Assembly (NCBI GenBank): GCA_964579855.1 | Contig: CAZOIM010000114.1 | Coordinates: 1 to 12,369, forward strand | DNA: 12,369 nucleotides | From: JADGQA01 sp964579855 | GTDB lineage: Bacteria; Bacteroidota; Ignavibacteria; UBA10030 | Direction of reading: 5' to 3' | Shown here: positions 1-6,848 of the stretch, piece after piece | Numbering within the stretch: the first letter of the stretch is position 1 | Layout: each line of letters starts with the position of its first letter | The notes under the pieces: model-generated | What the model was told of the DNA's origin: nothing | Database searches by the model: none | What the model saw: only the letters and a program-made list of their open reading frames with translations | Made by a program: the position numbers and the translations under genes

Positions 1-1268
1 GGAGGATCTTTAATAATGCTTTGCGGTGCAAAGATCAGCATTTCTCTAATTTCTTTTCGGACACGATAAAGAAGTCCCTCAGATGTAAAGAAACGGTTCA
101 AGCGTTCTTTACTCACATCGGATGCAACTCCCGCAAATAGGCCAACGCGGGCCCTTTCAATTGCCGTCGTATCAATATCTGTGGCAAAGATCTGTACGTT
201 CAGATATGTTTTCGTTTCATCCAAGCATTCTCGTAAGAGAATCGCAATGGTGTATGCCTCTTCGCCGGTATAGCATCCAGGCACCCAGATTCTTATCTGG
301 CCGCTATCCGGTTTACTTTTTACCAACTCCAACAATATCTTTTTTAATGTCTCGAACGATTGTGGGTCTCTGAAAAAATTTGTCACTCCAATAAGGAGTT
401 CTTTAAACAAGCTTTCTATTTCTGCGGGGTTTTCTTGAAGCAGCCGGACGTAATTTGGTAGGTTTTCCAGTTGAGCAATATTCATCCTTCTTTCAATGCG
501 CCGGTAAATCGTATTTCGTTTGTACAGTGAAAAATCATGACCTGTGCGAGATCTCAGAAGAATAAAGATTTTTTGAATTGCGTCGGGAATTTTTTCACCG
601 GCAATTTCTCTATCTAAGAGAATGCCCTTCATTTTTTGGGAAGCATATCTCATCAACTGTCCCGGCATTTCTTCGGGAGAAAGAATGTAGTCGGCTAATC
701 CGGTTTTTATGGCGCTGGTCGGCATACCGTCGAATTTTGCCGATTTCGGGTCTTGAACCATGACCATCCCTAATTCACTCTTCACCGATTTCAGACCGGC
801 AGTACCATCAGATGCCATACCGGAGAGGATAATACAAACAGCTTTGTCGCCTACATCGGCAGAGAGGGATTTGAAAAAATAATCGATGGGAAGTCGGAAT
901 CCATGTGCTTCAAGAGGTTCAATGAGTTGAAGTGTTCCGTGAAGTATCGCTACATCTCGATTCGCAGGTGCAACATACACATGATCAGGTTCAACGAGCA
1001 TGCCGTCTTCAGCTTGAAATAATTTCATCTTCGTAGATTTTTGAATGAGTTCAGGCATAATGCTTATATGATTCGGATCCAAATGCGACACAACGATAAA
1101 AGCCATGCCGGAATTCTCAACCAAGTTTCTAAAGAATCTTTCGAGAGCGTCCAGGCCGCCTGCAGATGCGCCAATGCCGACTACATAAAATGAATGATGT
1201 GAGGATGGAATTTCAACGGCAGTCTTTTTTGGGGGCGGAGATTGTTTAGAAATAGTTCTCTTCTTCAT
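1..1268 (-). CDS. CheB-CheR fusion (chemotaxis methylesterase/methyltransferase), partial
   Basis: This is the N-terminal 422 residues of a fused receptor methylesterase and methyltransferase; the gene continues past the left edge, so any PAS or kinase domains further on cannot be seen. Residues about 28-210 are a CheB catalytic domain without a receiver domain: GASAGG carries the likely nucleophile Ser35, SHLDPNH gives His62 and SGMASDG gives Asp154, completing the family's Ser-His-Asp triad. Residues about 228-280 match the CheR N-terminal domain (YKRNTIYRRIERRM). From about 290 comes the SAM-binding CheR domain, with GCYTGEEAYT (331-340) and FATDID (361-366). The ATG start is supported by AGGAG at 1276-1280, seven bases upstream. 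CheB-CheR fusions are usually linked to two-component or chemosensory-like signalling; no receptor or CheA is in the window. The neighbouring assembly gap means its linkage to the genes on the right is unproven. Confidence 0.93.
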   Translation of the reverse strand, partial: MKKRTISKQSPPPKKTAVEIPSSHHSFYVVGIGASAGGLDALERFFRNLVENSGMAFIVVSHLDPNHISIMPELIQKSTKMKLFQAEDGMLVEPDHVYVAPANRDVAILHGTLQLIEPLEAHGFRLPIDYFFKSLSADVGDKAVCIILSGMASDGTAGLKSVKSELGMVMVQDPKSAKFDGMPTSAIKTGLADYILSPEEMPGQLMRYASQKMKGILLDREIAGEKIPDAIQKIFILLRSRTGHDFSLYKRNTIYRRIERRMNIAQLENLPNYVRLLQENPAEIESLFKELLIGVTNFFRDPQSFETLKKILLELVKSKPDSGQIRIWVPGCYTGEEAYTIAILLRECLDETKTYLNVQIFATDIDTTAIERARVGLFAGVASDVSKERLNRFFTSEGLLYRVRKEIREMLIFAPQSIIKDP

Positions 1269-1321
1269 TGCTCATCTCCTACGTACATCACGGTATCGCG
1301 TTATTTCCCTTGAAAAAGTGG

Positions 1322-1421
1322 NNNNNNNNNNNNNNNNNNNNNNNNNNNNNNNNNNNNNNNNNNNNNNNNNNNNNNNNNNNNNNNNNNNNNNNNNNNNNNN
1401 NNNNNNNNNNNNNNNNNNNNN
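1322..1421. other. Assembly gap (100 Ns)
   Basis: The run is exactly 100 undetermined bases, the conventional placeholder for a scaffold gap of unknown length. The left contig ends 53 bases upstream of the CheB-CheR start codon, and the right contig begins inside a transposase reading frame. True distance, and even adjacency, are therefore not established. Confidence 0.98.
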
Positions 1422-1581
1422 CGAGTTGTTGAACGGAGAGATATTTGATACGATTATGGGGGCAAGAGTTGTTACGGAACGATTGCGAAGACAGTATAAC
1501 ACGATCAGAAAACCCAGCTCAATGAGGTATCGACCACCTGCACCAGAAACATTCTTACGACTTCAGATTGCCCGTGCCTGA
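1422..1581 (+). CDS. IS3-family transposase (orfB), C-terminal fragment at contig edge
   Basis: The frame read from 1423 gives 52 residues and a TGA stop at 1579-1581. It begins ELLNGEIFDTIMGARVV, continues TERLRRQYNTIR and ends near YRPPAPETF. This is the recognisable tail of IS3-family integrase-type transposases, which typically read LLNGEIF, RWRxxYNxxRPHSxLGYRPPAPE. The catalytic DDE residues lie upstream and are lost in the gap. The usual RPHSSLGY stretch appears here as RKPSSMRY, so this copy may be diverged or decaying. No terminal inverted repeat or target duplication could be identified to its right. The element is probably why the assembly broke here. Family assignment is firm; whether the element is intact is unknown. 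Confidence 0.82.
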
Positions 1582-1699
1582 AGCAAAAACAAAATTACGA
1601 AGTGGCACCGCAATTGGGAGCAGGTTGGTTGCGTCCTGAATGGCTTGGAGTTCAATATAGGTATACATCCGCGCAAAGAAACGATGGGATATTACCGTT
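1582..1699. other. Intergenic stretch between transposase tail and moeB terminator
   Basis: I see no convincing gene in this stretch. Short open frames exist on both strands, but none has a start signal or recognisable family features. It may include the right end of the insertion sequence, although no inverted repeat could be paired because the left end is missing. Confidence 0.5.
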
Positions 1700-1734
1700 A
1701 AAAACAACAAATCCTGGCGATGCCAGGATTTGTT
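1700..1734 (-). terminator. Rho-independent terminator of moeB
   Basis: A perfect 13-bp inverted repeat (AACAAATCCTGGC at 1706-1718, its complement at 1722-1734) has a 3-nt loop. Read on the minus strand it is followed by G and then five Ts (1704-1700). It begins 26 bases past the moeB stop codon, the right place and orientation to end that transcript. No T-tract follows it on the plus strand. Confidence 0.85.
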
Positions 1735-1760
1735 ACCAAGAGAGTTTGCTGCTGAGTCTA

Positions 1761-2927
1761 TCAATACCGGTTCATGGAAGTATCGACTTTCCTGGCCCAT
1801 TCATCTATGCCACCTGTGAGATTCTTTGCGTGCTTGAATCCGTTTGACCTGAGGTACTCCGCAGCGCTTGCACTTCTTCTTCCCGTATGACAATACACGA
1901 CAATCTCTCGTTCACGATCCAATTCCGACATTCTGGACGGCAATGTGTTAAGAGGAATTAGTGTTGCATCGAGATGAGCGATATCGTACTCAAATGGTTC
2001 GCGGACATCCAGGAGAAACAACTTTTCCCCCTTATCCATTCTAGCCTTGAGTTCCGATACGGATACATCGAGACTCGTTGATTTTTCGTGATCTGGTTCT
2101 TTTTTCATCCCGCAAAATTCCTGATAGTCGATGAGCGTGTGGATTGTCGGATTGCTGCCGCAGACAGGACATGATTCGAATCTCTCCACCTTCAGTTCCC
2201 TGATGTCCATCTTGGACGCATCGAACATGATAAGCCTACCTGCCAGCGATTCGCCAAATCCCAGGATTAACTTGACTGCTTCAACTGCCTGGACGCTTCC
2301 CATGAGCGCAGGGACCATCCCGAGAACGCCGCTTTCTGCACACGATTGTACAAGTTCGGGTGGAGGAGGTTCCGGGAACAGGCACCGGTAGCAAGGTCCA
2401 TCGCGCGTGCAAAACACTGATGCCTGTCCTTCAAACTGAAACACAGCCCCGTATACATCCGGTTTCCCAAGAATTACACACGCATCGTTCACGAGGTACC
2501 GGGTCGGAAGGTTATCACTGCAATCAAGGACAACATCGTACGATTGAAGAATATCCAGTGCATTGTGAGAATCCAAGCGCGTATCCAACACAATCGCATC
2601 GACATTGGGGTTGATCTCCCGGATTTTCCTTTGGGCAACTTCAGCTTTCGGTTGCCCCACATCAGAAAGACTGTAGAGTGGTTGCCGATGAAGATTGGAA
2701 TGCTCCACAATATCAAAATCTGCCAGACCGAGTCTGCCAATGCCCGCAGCCGCCAAATACGTCGAGGCAATCGTCCCCAGTCCACCAACGCCAACAATCA
2801 AAGCGCTGGAAGATTTTAGCCTTCGTTGCCCTTCCATCCCAACTTCCGGCAAAACGAAATGTCTTGCATACCGCTTTAACTCTTCTGATGATAGACGGTT
2901 TTCACTATCGGGCAAATTCATATTCAT
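1761..2927 (-). CDS. moeB: MoeB/ThiF-type adenylyltransferase with C-terminal rhodanese domain
   Basis: This 388-residue protein adenylates the C-terminal glycine of the sulfur carrier MoaD in molybdopterin synthesis. The N-terminal E1-like domain (about 15-265) opens RYARHFVLPEVG and carries the nucleotide-binding loop GVGGLG (46-51) and CSDN (136-139). Zinc-binding pairs are Cys179/Cys182 and Cys253/Cys256; Cys196 in SCAESGVLG sits where E. coli MoeB has its conserved Cys187. A rhodanese domain (about 287-380) has LLDVREPFE and the active-site loop CHTGRRS with Cys346, the predicted persulfide carrier. This MoeB-rhodanese architecture is known from MoeZ/MoeBR and MOCS3-like proteins, which activate and sulfurate the carrier in one polypeptide. 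It lies divergent from moaCDEA, which encodes its MoaD substrate. The ATG start has no clear Shine-Dalgarno; a second ATG lies two codons in. It may also serve a thiamine-type carrier. Confidence 0.94.
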   Translation of the reverse strand: MNMNLPDSENRLSSEELKRYARHFVLPEVGMEGQRRLKSSSALIVGVGGLGTIASTYLAAAGIGRLGLADFDIVEHSNLHRQPLYSLSDVGQPKAEVAQRKIREINPNVDAIVLDTRLDSHNALDILQSYDVVLDCSDNLPTRYLVNDACVILGKPDVYGAVFQFEGQASVFCTRDGPCYRCLFPEPPPPELVQSCAESGVLGMVPALMGSVQAVEAVKLILGFGESLAGRLIMFDASKMDIRELKVERFESCPVCGSNPTIHTLIDYQEFCGMKKEPDHEKSTSLDVSVSELKARMDKGEKLFLLDVREPFEYDIAHLDATLIPLNTLPSRMSELDREREIVVYCHTGRRSASAAEYLRSNGFKHAKNLTGGIDEWARKVDTSMNRY

Positions 2928-3001
2928 TCTGGCTGAAATCAGGTGTCTCTCAATTATTCGTGTCCCTCAAAGGTGTGATTCCGCACACTGTCTTCGCGAA
3001 C

Positions 3002-3030
3002 AAAGTAAGATTCTTATGTATTTGAGTCAA
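3002..3030 (-). promoter_or_regulatory. Candidate sigma-70-like promoter for moeB
   Basis: On the minus strand, TTGACT (3030-3025) is separated by 17 bases from TACTTT (3007-3002). The -35 element matches the consensus well and the -10 only partly. The -35 lies inside one arm of the palindrome at 3021-3047. This is inferred from spacing and similarity alone. Confidence 0.3.
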
Positions 3031-3047
3031 CTTGATAATGACTCAAA
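3021..3047. promoter_or_regulatory. Perfect palindrome in the moeB-moaC divergent spacer
   Basis: TTTGAGTCA (3021-3029) and its exact complement TGACTCAAA (3039-3047) flank a 9-base spacer. The dyad lies between the divergent moeB and moaC genes and overlaps a candidate moeB promoter. It could be an operator bound by a dimeric regulator. Alternatively, in moaC-direction RNA, it could form a hairpin followed by a T-rich stretch (3048-3060), a possible attenuator. No known Mo-cofactor riboswitch structure was recognised, and the regulator is unknown. Confidence 0.45.
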
Positions 3048-3086
3048 TTTTCTCTTATTTGACACTGAAGAGCAAAGGGCAACGAC

Positions 3087-3524
3087 ATGTCGATGCGAGA
3101 TATTTCCGAAAAGCAAATCACACAACGCACAGCAACTGCGCACGCGATTGTTCGGGCAAGCGAGAGTACGATCGATATGGTTCGCCAAAACAAGATCCCG
3201 AAGGGCGATCCTCTGCCGGTAGCAAAAATTGCTGCAATATACGCTGCGAAGAACACCGGCCAACTCATTCCCTATTGTCATCCCCTGCCGATCGACTTTG
3301 CCGATTGCAGGTTTGTTGTTGGAAAAGACTCCATTGAAATAACAACCGAAGTGAAAGCCACCTACAAAACCGGCGTGGAAATGGAAGCTCTCACTGCAGC
3401 TTCCGTTGCAGCGTTGACGATTTATGATATGCTGAAGATGGTTGACACATCCATTGAAATCGAAAGTGTAAGTTTGCTGCGAAAGACCGGTGGAAAGTCG
3501 GATTATCAAAAGGCGGGGCGTTGA
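3087..3524 (+). CDS. moaC: Cyclic pyranopterin monophosphate synthase MoaC (short N-terminus)
   Basis: MoaC converts the MoaA product (3',8-cyclo-7,8-dihydro-GTP) to cyclic pyranopterin monophosphate in the cytoplasm. The 145 residues carry the family's strongest blocks: LIPYCHPL (60-67), KTGVEMEALTAASVAALTIY (94-113) and LLRKTGGKS. Lys39 in PKGD and Asp114 in IYDM correspond to E. coli Lys51 and Asp128, both important for catalysis. The start has AAAGGG seven bases upstream. However, the protein begins almost at the MRDIS block (MVDVS in E. coli), so about 12 usual residues (an LTHIN-like segment) are missing, and an in-frame stop lies at 3066. A matching peptide sits upstream in another frame (see findings). 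The stop overlaps the moaD start by four bases, implying translational coupling and an operon moaC-moaD-moaE-moaA. Confidence 0.95.
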   Translation: MSMRDISEKQITQRTATAHAIVRASESTIDMVRQNKIPKGDPLPVAKIAAIYAAKNTGQLIPYCHPLPIDFADCRFVVGKDSIEITTEVKATYKTGVEMEALTAASVAALTIYDMLKMVDTSIEIESVSLLRKTGGKSDYQKAGR

Positions 3525-3787
3525 ATGTGGAGAGCACGATCATAACCATTCGATTGAAACTGTTTTCGTCCGCAAAAGAACTTGCAGGTTTTGATGAGCG
3601 GTTGGTTGAAGTTCCCTCAGGTTCCAAATCGGAAGCCGTCTTCAATTATCTCTCGGAACACAATTCCCTTTTCGAGCGTTGGAGACCCAGCCTTAGGCTC
3701 GCCGTCAACATGGAATATGTGGACAACGGTCATCCTTTGCGCGATGGAGATGAGGTCGCTGTCATCCCTCCCGTCAGCGGAGGCTGA
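3521..3787 (+). CDS. moaD: Molybdopterin synthase sulfur carrier subunit MoaD
   Basis: MoaD is the small ubiquitin-like subunit of molybdopterin synthase. Its C-terminal glycine is adenylated by MoeB, converted to thiocarboxylate and used to supply the dithiolene sulfurs. The protein of about 88 residues shows the MoaD pattern: an early beta strand with KLFSSAKELAG, a hydrophobic core around LRLAVNMEYV, then LRDGDEVAVIPPVSGG. The terminal Gly-Gly is intact and immediately followed by TGA. The start is not ATG: TTG at 3521 overlaps the moaC stop as TTGA, and GTG at 3527 is the alternative, costing two residues. Either start implies translational coupling to moaC. moaE follows after 12 bases. 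Confidence 0.92.
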   Translation: MNVESTIITIRLKLFSSAKELAGFDERLVEVPSGSKSEAVFNYLSEHNSLFERWRPSLRLAVNMEYVDNGHPLRDGDEVAVIPPVSGG

Positions 3788-3799
3788 GAAGGTGAAGGT

Positions 3800-4252
3800 A
3801 TGATCGACATCATTTCAGCACCGATCAACGTCACGGCCGTCGTCGACTCGGTCAAAGGATCCGGCGCAGGTGCAATCGATGTTTTCATCGGCACAACTCG
3901 CAACCACTCGAAAGGACGACCAGTCACGAGTCTGGAGTATGAGGCTTATGTGCCAATGGCGATGAAAAGTATGGCAGAGATCGAGCAACAGGCCCGGAAA
4001 CAATGGAACCTTCACGGAATCAGCATCGTTCATCGAATAGGCAAGGTTGACCTCGGAGAGCCGAGCGTGGTGATCGCTGTTTCTTCGGCGCATCGTGATG
4101 AGGCATTCAAAGGTTGCCGTTTTCTGATCGATACATTGAAATTGGAAGTCCCCATTTGGAAACGGGAGTTCTTTGCAGATGGAAGCGTTGAATGGTCGCT
4201 GCAGACTCACGAACAGCACGTCGTTGGCGAAAATCCTGAAACCAAGGTATAG
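3800..4252 (+). CDS. moaE: Molybdopterin synthase catalytic subunit MoaE
   Basis: MoaE is the large subunit of the MoaD2-MoaE2 synthase and turns cyclic pyranopterin monophosphate into molybdopterin using sulfur from MoaD. The 150 residues match the family in length. FIGTTRNHSKGRPV (29-42) and SLEYEAY (44-50) form the N-terminal signature. SSAHRDEAF contains His98-Arg99, equivalent to E. coli His103-Arg104. Lys114 in DTLKLEVPIW and Lys121 in WKREFF correspond to the E. coli active-site lysines 119 and 126. The ATG is preceded by a purine-rich AAGGTGAAGGT. It sits between moaD (12-base spacer) and moaA (5-base spacer), consistent with one transcript and stoichiometric production with MoaD. Confidence 0.95.
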   Translation: MIDIISAPINVTAVVDSVKGSGAGAIDVFIGTTRNHSKGRPVTSLEYEAYVPMAMKSMAEIEQQARKQWNLHGISIVHRIGKVDLGEPSVVIAVSSAHRDEAFKGCRFLIDTLKLEVPIWKREFFADGSVEWSLQTHEQHVVGENPETKV

Positions 4253-4257
4253 GTAAA

Positions 4258-5289
4258 ATGCATAGAGTCGAGCATACCGGATTGTCTGAACCCGTGGTGC
4301 CTGTGATGAAGGATTCCTTCGGCAGGACTGTGAATAATCTTCGGATCTCAGTCACCGACCGGTGCAATTTCCGCTGCCGCTATTGCATGCCGGAAGAAGG
4401 AATGCAATGGATGGCCCGATCAGAGCTCCTCTCCTTCGAGGAATTGACGCGACTGAGCAAGATCTTTGCGAGTCTTGGAGTAAAACACATTCGCTTGACG
4501 GGCGGAGAACCATTAATGCGCAAGGACCTTCATATCCTTGTCAAACAAATCTCCAGCGTTCCTGGAATTCAGGATATCGCCATGACGACCAACGGCTATT
4601 TCCTGGCAGAGCAAGCCGCAGATCTCGTAAGAGCCGGACTGCATCGCATAAATATCAGCCTGGATTCACTGGACCCGATCAAGTTCATGGAAATGACGCG
4701 CAGGGATAATTTTGATAGAGTGTGGCAAGGAATTGAAGCCGTCGACCGTCTAGGCATCCGACCGATCAAGCTTAATGTTGTCCTGATCCGCGGTTTAAAT
4801 GAGGATGACATCCCAAAGTTCGCCGACCTGGCTCGAACGAGATCGTTCATCATCAGGTTCATAGAATTCATGCCAATCGGATCCGACGATGGATGGTCTC
4901 CGGAGAAAGTTGTCACCGGGAAAGAAATTATTGCGGGAATGGAAAAGGCCATTGGTAAGCGTCTGGTACCCGTGGAACTTCGAGGCACGCAGCCTGCAGA
5001 TCGATTCAAGTTTGAAGACGGTATCGGTGAAATCGGCCTCATCAGCTCGGTAAGCGAGCCGTTTTGCAGTCATTGCAACCGCGTCCGCATAACCTCCGAT
5101 GGGAAGCTTCGGACGTGTCTATTCTCTCTCGCGGAAACAGATCTGAGAAGTCTCCTCAGAAGCGAAGCCGATGACGAAGTGATTCGAGCCGCAATTGTCG
5201 ATTCCGTCTGGAAGAAAGAGGAAGGCCATCTCATCAATCGACCTGGATTTGTCCGGCCTGCCCGATCAATGTCTCAGATAGGTGGTTAG
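4258..5289 (+). CDS. moaA: GTP 3',8-cyclase MoaA (radical SAM)
   Basis: MoaA carries out the first step of Mo-cofactor synthesis, cyclising GTP by radical chemistry with two 4Fe-4S clusters. In the 343 residues the N-terminal radical-SAM motif is CNFRCRYC with Cys36, Cys40 and Cys43, preceded by LRISVTDR. LTGGEP (80-85) is the SAM-contacting GGE region. The second cluster is bound by CSHC (270-273) and Cys287 in RTCLFS. The C-terminus ends SMSQIGG; the terminal Gly-Gly is required for activity in characterised MoaA proteins and is intact. The ATG at 4258 lies five bases after the moaE stop. An internal ATG at 4306 (MKDSFGR) also fits family N-termini, so the first 16 residues are less certain. 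It is the last gene of the moaCDEA operon and converges with the next gene. Confidence 0.96.
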   Translation: MHRVEHTGLSEPVVPVMKDSFGRTVNNLRISVTDRCNFRCRYCMPEEGMQWMARSELLSFEELTRLSKIFASLGVKHIRLTGGEPLMRKDLHILVKQISSVPGIQDIAMTTNGYFLAEQAADLVRAGLHRINISLDSLDPIKFMEMTRRDNFDRVWQGIEAVDRLGIRPIKLNVVLIRGLNEDDIPKFADLARTRSFIIRFIEFMPIGSDDGWSPEKVVTGKEIIAGMEKAIGKRLVPVELRGTQPADRFKFEDGIGEIGLISSVSEPFCSHCNRVRITSDGKLRTCLFSLAETDLRSLLRSEADDEVIRAAIVDSVWKKEEGHLINRPGFVRPARSMSQIGG

Positions 5290-5378
5290 CGCAAAAGAGT
5301 ATTGCTGGCGACAACTCGACAAAGTTGCACGTTCCCCCGTGTGGTTGGATCTCTCCTAGTCCCTTTCAACAGCACTTC

Positions 5379-5795
5379 TTACTTCGTTCTCCACAATTTC
5401 TGCGCACGCTCCCCAAGCCATGCTCCTACGAGTGACAGAACGAACACCACACAGATGATTCCAAGTGCGGGAAGGGCGTCTCGCATCACGTCGAACCTGG
5501 CATAAGGAACAAAGAGCGAAAAGATGATTATCCAAAGGATGACCATCGTGGCACTGGCTATGGCCGGCTCAAAGAGTGTAATCCCTGTGGATACATATGC
5601 TGCAACTGCTGCCACCACAATAAGTCCGCCAAACATCCACGTACCGATGAAAAGCGTACCAATGCTCGAGACGGTCCCTCTGGTTAAGTACGCTGCCGCT
5701 GCAATGGGAAGCAAGTAAAAGAAGAGATAAAGAACAAATGTGATTGCAACCCATTTCCACTGCAATTTGGTTGAGTTGGAAGTTTGTTCATCCAT
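5379..5795 (-). CDS. Small four-helix membrane protein, unknown function
   Basis: I do not recognise the family of this 138-residue protein. It is very hydrophobic, with four likely membrane helices at about 15-37, 45-68, 72-97 and 108-128. It has a polar N-terminus (MDEQTSNSTK) and a basic C-terminus (RAQKLWRTK), which suggests a cytoplasmic C-terminal tail. There is no signal peptide cleavage site and no obvious catalytic motif; charged residues in the membrane region are scarce. The ATG lacks a strong Shine-Dalgarno. It lies 96 bases downstream of the TerC/Alx-family gene on the same strand and could be the last cistron of that block, or be transcribed separately. It converges with moaA. 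Confidence 0.75.
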   Translation of the reverse strand: MDEQTSNSTKLQWKWVAITFVLYLFFYLLPIAAAAYLTRGTVSSIGTLFIGTWMFGGLIVVAAVAAYVSTGITLFEPAIASATMVILWIIIFSLFVPYARFDVMRDALPALGIICVVFVLSLVGAWLGERAQKLWRTK

Positions 5796-5891
5796 AGAAT
5801 ACTCTCATCAAGGTTGGTGGGAATCTCCCAGGAAAGACCAATACAATCAATTCCTCTGACGAAATATTTCTTGCCGAGACATTTTCATTTC

Positions 5892-6833
5892 TTATTCCTT
5901 CAATTTCCCCTTAATCCTCTGCCGTTTGCCACGGATTATTGATGCAATGACTGAAACGGCAAGGACTCCGGCTACGAAACCCAGCGCAATGCCAATATGT
6001 ATTTCAATGAAGTATGCAGCGAGCATCTTCAACCCGATAAAACTGAGCACAATGGACAAACCGTAACGGAGGTAGTAGAACAGATCCATTAAACCCGCGA
6101 GGGCAAAATAGAGCGATCGCAATCCTAAAATCGCGAAGACGTTTGAAGTGTAAATAATGAATGGATCTCTCGATATTGCAAACACAGCCGGAATAGAATC
6201 AGTCGCAAATACCAGGTCGGTCGTTTCGATCACGAGGAGCACAACAAACAACAAGGTTGCATAATGTCCGGAACTTGTCTTGACAAAGAATTTTTCCGAA
6301 TGGTAACCCGGCGTAACGCCGAAAAATTTTTTGAATACCTTGACGACAATGTTCTTCTCCGGATGAATATCAACAGATTCTTTTTGAAACATCATCCGCA
6401 CTCCGGTCACTACGAGGATAACGCCAAAGATGTACAGGATCCAGTGAAATTCACGGATGAGTGAAACGCCGAGAAAAATAAACGTCCCTCTCATCGCAAG
6501 CGCACCTACAATTCCCCAAAACAATACCCGATGCTGGTACCTCGCCGGAACTTGAAAGTAGTTGAAGATTAACAGAAATACGAAAAGGTTATCAACGCTG
6601 AGCGATTCTTCGATAAGATAGCCGGTAAAGAACTGAAGTGCGGCTTCCCTGCCCCTCCAGAAGTAGACCCCAACATTGAAAGCAATCGAAATGCCAACCC
6701 AGAAGGCACTGAAGAGAAGCGCCTCCTTGATCTTGACCTCGTGGGGATTGCGATGGAAGACTTTGAGGTCGAGCGTCAGAAGTGCGAGAATGAGGATGCT
6801 GAAGCCTCCCCACATGTAAATTTCATTCAACAC
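5892..6833 (-). CDS. alx: TerC/Alx-family integral membrane protein
   Basis: This 313-residue protein belongs to the TerC/Alx family, whose studied members act in manganese export or metal and alkaline-pH homeostasis. Multiple membrane helices cover about 5-23, 38-58, 70-92, 103-127, 130-148, 192-217, 227-250, 256-276 and 278-300. Family signatures are GYLIEESLSVDNLFVF (71-86) and ATDSIPAVFAISRDPF (210-225), and TSNVFAILGLRSLYF starts at 229. The membrane acidic residues Glu75, Glu76, Asp81, Glu203, Asp206 and Asp212 fit metal-ion handling. Length matches E. coli Alx (about 320). The frame opens with GTG at 6833; the ATG at codon 7 is an alternative. It starts 15 bases after the upstream permease stop, so it is probably co-transcribed. 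No leader of the yybP-ykoY manganese type is possible in that short spacer. Confidence 0.9.
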   Translation of the reverse strand: MLNEIYMWGGFSILILALLTLDLKVFHRNPHEVKIKEALLFSAFWVGISIAFNVGVYFWRGREAALQFFTGYLIEESLSVDNLFVFLLIFNYFQVPARYQHRVLFWGIVGALAMRGTFIFLGVSLIREFHWILYIFGVILVVTGVRMMFQKESVDIHPEKNIVVKVFKKFFGVTPGYHSEKFFVKTSSGHYATLLFVVLLVIETTDLVFATDSIPAVFAISRDPFIIYTSNVFAILGLRSLYFALAGLMDLFYYLRYGLSIVLSFIGLKMLAAYFIEIHIGIALGFVAGVLAVSVIASIIRGKRQRIKGKLKE

Positions 6834-6848
6834 AATGTGTATGATTTC

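Noticed and set aside
1602..1847. Plus-strand frame containing a GVQYRYTS-like stretch that resembles an outer-membrane barrel strand
   Set aside because: It runs through the moeB terminator hairpin and into the antisense of the moeB C-terminus, with no start signal. The resemblance is most likely chance.
2973..2988. Small inverted repeat GTGTG-N6-CACAC upstream of moaC, reminiscent of a CRP/FNR-type site
   Set aside because: Only five base pairs, and the half-sites do not match TGTGA-N6-TCACA or TTGAT-N4-ATCAA; too weak to call.
2695..3222. A 175-codon plus-strand frame crossing from moeB into moaC
   Set aside because: It overlaps moeB antisense and moaC in another frame, and the product has no recognisable features. 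The two conserved genes explain the sequence.
5821..5853. Nested inverted repeats (TTGGT/ACCAA and GGGA/TCCC) between the TerC/Alx-family gene and the four-helix protein gene
   Set aside because: Short interrupted stems with no T-tract and no known riboswitch pattern; could be chance.
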